Shown here: in pieces, positions 36,731 to 38,722 of the stretch
Numbering within the stretch: the first letter of the stretch is position 1
Layout: each line of letters starts with the position of its first letter
NCBI GenBank assembly: GCA_036574075.1
Contig: JAINCN010000044.1
Coordinates: forward strand, 1 to 38,722
Direction: 5' to 3'
Source of the DNA: Deltaproteobacteria bacterium
GTDB lineage: Bacteria; Desulfobacterota; Dissulfuribacteria; Dissulfuribacterales; UBA5754
DNA length: 38,722 nt
Notes under the pieces: generated by a model
Seen by the model: the letters and a program-made list of their open reading frames with translations, nothing else
The model's database searches: none
Told to the model about the DNA's origin: nothing
Made by a program: the position numbers and the translations under genes

Positions 36731-37963
36731 ATGGCTGAACTGCAGAGGGTGCAGCCCGATCTCTCCTTCATAAAGGGTGTCATGGAGTCGGGTGGGGAAA
36801 CCGTCAAGCGCTGTTATCAATGCGCGACATGTTCCATTGTCTGCCCACTCTCCACGGAAGAGAGCCCTTTTCCGCGTAAAGAAATGCTATGGACCCAGTG
36901 GGGCCTGGCAGGGAAGGTTTCTGGGGATGTGGATGTCTGGCTCTGCCACCAATGCGGTGACTGCAGCAAGTATTGTCCACGCGATGCCCGTCCGGGAGAT
37001 GTCCTCGGTGCCATCCGGGCCAATGCCATACGTTATTACGCTGAGCCAAAGTTTCTCGCTGACATGTTAAGCAAGCCGAGTGGCGTGGTCGGTGCAGTAA
37101 TTGCGGCCATGGTCATTGTGCTCGTGGTTGCCGGCCTGTGGTCCCAGGTGTCGGGAGAGGCATTTCCCTTCCCGGAGGGGGATGTAGTGTATCACAAGTT
37201 CTTGAGCGTCATTCCTATTGACGCTATTTTTCTGAGCCTGGTTGGTTTTGTGGTTTTTATTTCATATCGCGGAGTTGTGAATTTCTGGCAGGACATAAGC
37301 AAGGGAGCGGGCCTTCCCAAGTCCTTCACAGGGACTTATCCAGCCCCCCCTATAGGGGTCCTTGTGGCACAGTATGTGTGGCCATCAATCCTTGAGATTT
37401 TGAGCCATACCCGCTTCAAGAAATGCGGCCAAACGGCCGAGCGGGCCAAGGGACATCTCTGGGTATTGTGGTCCTTTATCATCCTCTTTGTCGTAACCAA
37501 CTTCGTCTTCATTGCAGAGGACATGTTTCATGCCGCTCTTGGATTGATCGGCCCCGTCACTCCCATGCCCCAGTATCATCCTGTAAAGATCCTTGCCAAC
37601 ATAGGAGCGATCATGCTGGTTGCAGGTATCTGGATGATCAAGGCCATGAGGGATCAGAAGACCGAAGAGGGAGTCCTGCACAGTTCTTCGCAGGATTGGA
37701 TCTTGATATGGCTCATATTTGCAGTTGGGGCAACAGGCATTGCTTCAGAGCTTTTCCGTCTTATCAATGTGGCTCAGATAGCCTATCCCGTTTATGTTTC
37801 CCACCTCGGATGTGTGGCAGTGCTCTTCCTTTCCGTTCCGTACACAAAGTTTGGACATCTTGTGTATCGAACAACTGCCTATGTATTTGATCGCTGGGCC
37901 AAGGATGTGAAGGCGGGCAAGGCGGGCTTCGGCCTTGAGAAGGCGATTGGATCCGACCATTGA
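36731..37963 (+). CDS. qmoC: Qmo complex subunit C (HdrC/E fusion, membrane heme b)
   Basis: A 410-residue subunit. The N-terminal HdrC-like domain has two 4Fe-4S motifs, CYQCATCSIVCP (about 28-39) and CHQCGDCSKYCP (about 73-84). A C-terminal membrane part with about six helices (starting VVGAVIAAMVIVLVVAGL near 118) contains His residues that may hold heme b and the quinone site. A GGGAGGAAAACC leader precedes the ATG. It links the soluble AB subunits to the quinone pool. It is the last gene of qmoABC, 12 bp after qmoB. Confidence 0.96.
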   Translation: MAELQRVQPDLSFIKGVMESGGETVKRCYQCATCSIVCPLSTEESPFPRKEMLWTQWGLAGKVSGDVDVWLCHQCGDCSKYCPRDARPGDVLGAIRANAIRYYAEPKFLADMLSKPSGVVGAVIAAMVIVLVVAGLWSQVSGEAFPFPEGDVVYHKFLSVIPIDAIFLSLVGFVVFISYRGVVNFWQDISKGAGLPKSFTGTYPAPPIGVLVAQYVWPSILEILSHTRFKKCGQTAERAKGHLWVLWSFIILFVVTNFVFIAEDMFHAALGLIGPVTPMPQYHPVKILANIGAIMLVAGIWMIKAMRDQKTEEGVLHSSSQDWILIWLIFAVGATGIASELFRLINVAQIAYPVYVSHLGCVAVLFLSVPYTKFGHLVYRTTAYVFDRWAKDVKAGKAGFGLEKAIGSDH

Positions 37964-37986
37964 TGTCTTTATACACGATGATGATT

Positions 37987-38018
37987 AAAAGGGCGGCTCA
38001 TAAACCGCCCTTTTTTTT
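37987..38018 (+). terminator. Rho-independent terminator of qmoABC
   Basis: AAGGGCGG (37989-37996) pairs with CCGCCCTT (38005-38012) around CTCATAAA and is followed by a run of eight T. It closes the qmo transcript. Confidence 0.93.
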
Positions 38019-38157
38019 AGGACAAATCCTCGCCTATGAAATATGATTCTAAAACGGGATCTTACCTTCAAAGATCTGGTCAAAAAGATCAGGTTACAAA
38101 GGAAAAGAAGGTTCACGCTGTTGAGACGGGGTGTAGGATTTTTTGGCTTTATCACCC

Positions 38158-38185
38158 TTGATTTTTTCGATGTCACAGTTAAGAT
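38158..38185 (+). promoter_or_regulatory. Possible promoter of the tRNA-tuf unit
   Basis: TTGATT (38158-38163) and TAAGAT (38180-38185), spacer 16 bp, four of six matches each, lie just before the first tRNA. The candidate is weak but correctly placed. Confidence 0.4.
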
Positions 38186-38202
38186 AAATTTTTTAGTGAT
38201 AA

Positions 38203-38277
38203 GCTGGCGTAGCTCAACGGTAGAGCAGCTGATTTGTAATCAGCCGGTTGCGGGTTCGAATCCCATCGCCAGCTCCA
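38203..38277 (+). tRNA. tRNA-Thr (anticodon TGT)
   Basis: A 75-nt cloverleaf with encoded CCA. The anticodon loop is TTTGTAA, the acceptor is GCTGGCG/CGCCAGC, and the T-loop is GTTCGAATC. It is first of a four-tRNA cluster before tuf. Confidence 0.97.
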
Positions 38278-38285
38278 GGAGCGTA

Positions 38286-38370
38286 GGAGGGGTACCCGAG
38301 TGGCCAAAGGGGGCAGACTGTAAATCTGCTGGCGACGCCTTCGGAGGTTCGAATCCTCCCCCCTCCACCA
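38286..38370 (+). tRNA. tRNA-Tyr (anticodon GTA)
   Basis: An 85-nt class II tRNA with encoded CCA. The acceptor is GGAGGGG/CCCCTCC, the anticodon loop is CTGTAAA, and a variable arm with CTGGCGACGCCTTCGG is present. Confidence 0.97.
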
Positions 38371-38404
38371 TGTTATGCGTGGCATGCTGAAGAAAAGCCG
38401 GATC

Positions 38405-38480
38405 GCGGGAATAGCTCAATGGCTAGAGCATCAGCCTTCCAAGCTGAGGGTTGCGGGTTCGAGTCCCGTTTCCCGCTCCA
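38405..38480 (+). tRNA. tRNA-Gly (anticodon TCC)
   Basis: A 76-nt cloverleaf with encoded CCA. The acceptor is GCGGGAA/TTCCCGC and the anticodon loop is CTTCCAA. Confidence 0.97.
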
Positions 38481-38485
38481 ATAAG

Positions 38486-38561
38486 GCCCACGTAGCTCAG
38501 TCGGCAGAGCACTTCCTTGGTAAGGAAGAGGTCACCGGTTCAATTCCGGTCGTGGGCTCCA
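38486..38561 (+). tRNA. tRNA-Thr (anticodon GGT)
   Basis: A 76-nt cloverleaf with encoded CCA. The acceptor is GCCCACG/CGTGGGC and the anticodon loop is TTGGTAA. It is the last tRNA before tuf. Confidence 0.97.
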
Positions 38562-38606
38562 GAAGTTATGTAAAATGTGTAATGACGTTGAAGAGAGGAG
38601 ATAGTC

Positions 38607-38722
38607 ATGGGCAAGAAGAAATTTGAGCGTGTTAAGCCTCATGTCAATGTGGGCACGATAGGGCACATCGATCATGGTAAGACGACTCTGACTGCTGCGA
38701 TCACCCGTGTGTTGTCTGAGAA
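38607..38722 (+). CDS. tuf: Elongation factor Tu (5' end only)
   Basis: Delivers aminoacyl-tRNA to the ribosome. Only the first 38 codons are in the window; the gene runs off the right edge. [36 protein letters not shown] includes the G1 P-loop GHIDHGKT (Ile where most have Val). A GAGAGGAG site precedes the ATG. The Thr-Tyr-Gly-Thr-tuf order is a widely conserved bacterial arrangement. Confidence 0.95.
   Translation, partial: MGKKKFERVKPHVNVGTIGHIDHGKTTLTAAITRVLSE

Overview
The window reads as chromosomal DNA of a dissimilatory sulfur-metabolising bacterium, most likely a Desulfobacterota (former Deltaproteobacteria) sulfate reducer or sulfur disproportionator. The evidence is a full APS-reductase/Qmo set (aprBA-qmoABC), an ATP sulfurylase (sat), and gene orders common in that group (ispE-tRNA-Gln-prs-rplY-pth; tRNA-Thr-Tyr-Gly-Thr-tuf). 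I did not assign a genus.

Layout. 1-463: repeats, then pgm (464-2095). 2097-5670 (minus): rpsF-rpsR-DUF2232 membrane protein-rplI-dnaB, with a good sigma70 promoter and a probable S6:S18 autoregulatory leader. 5934-6404: greA; 6441-6911: a universal stress protein. 6912-7275: two repeat families, one inserted in the other. 7276-12956 (minus): DUF1844-ispE-tRNA-Gln-prs-rplY-pth-M23 peptidase-DUF4398-like protein. 13005-17137 (plus): xseA-mazG-mnmG. 17138-19900: an accessory-looking island with a truncated repeat, an archaeal-type sat, a small unknown gene, a terminator, a full repeat copy and a broken glnS start. 19917-24000: tRNA-Ser, tadA, radC, and an Lpp-like lipoprotein between two L,D-transpeptidases. 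23547-29779: a Cys-rich protein/deaminase/radical SAM operon, a three-gene NMT1-type ABC transporter, a YkgJ-type protein and mobA. 29780-37963: near-consensus promoter, a decayed bacterial-type sat, aprBA, terminator, qmoABC, terminator. 38203-38722: four tRNAs and the start of tuf.

How it fits together. Sat activates sulfate to APS; AprBA interconverts APS and sulfite; QmoABC links AprBA to the quinone pool (or the reverse in disproportionation). The most interesting observation is that a degraded 5' remnant of a different, bacterial-type sat sits where sat is expected, between the apr promoter and aprB. The intact sat lies about 11 kb away, resembles the Archaeoglobus enzyme, is paired with a small gene, and is flanked by copies of a MITE-like repeat. 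This suggests that the native sat was displaced by a transferred one (inference).

A second result is a non-autonomous repeat family (four copies here) with 14-bp terminal inverted repeats and, in one copy, a clean 5-bp target duplication, inserted inside a copy of a second repeat family.
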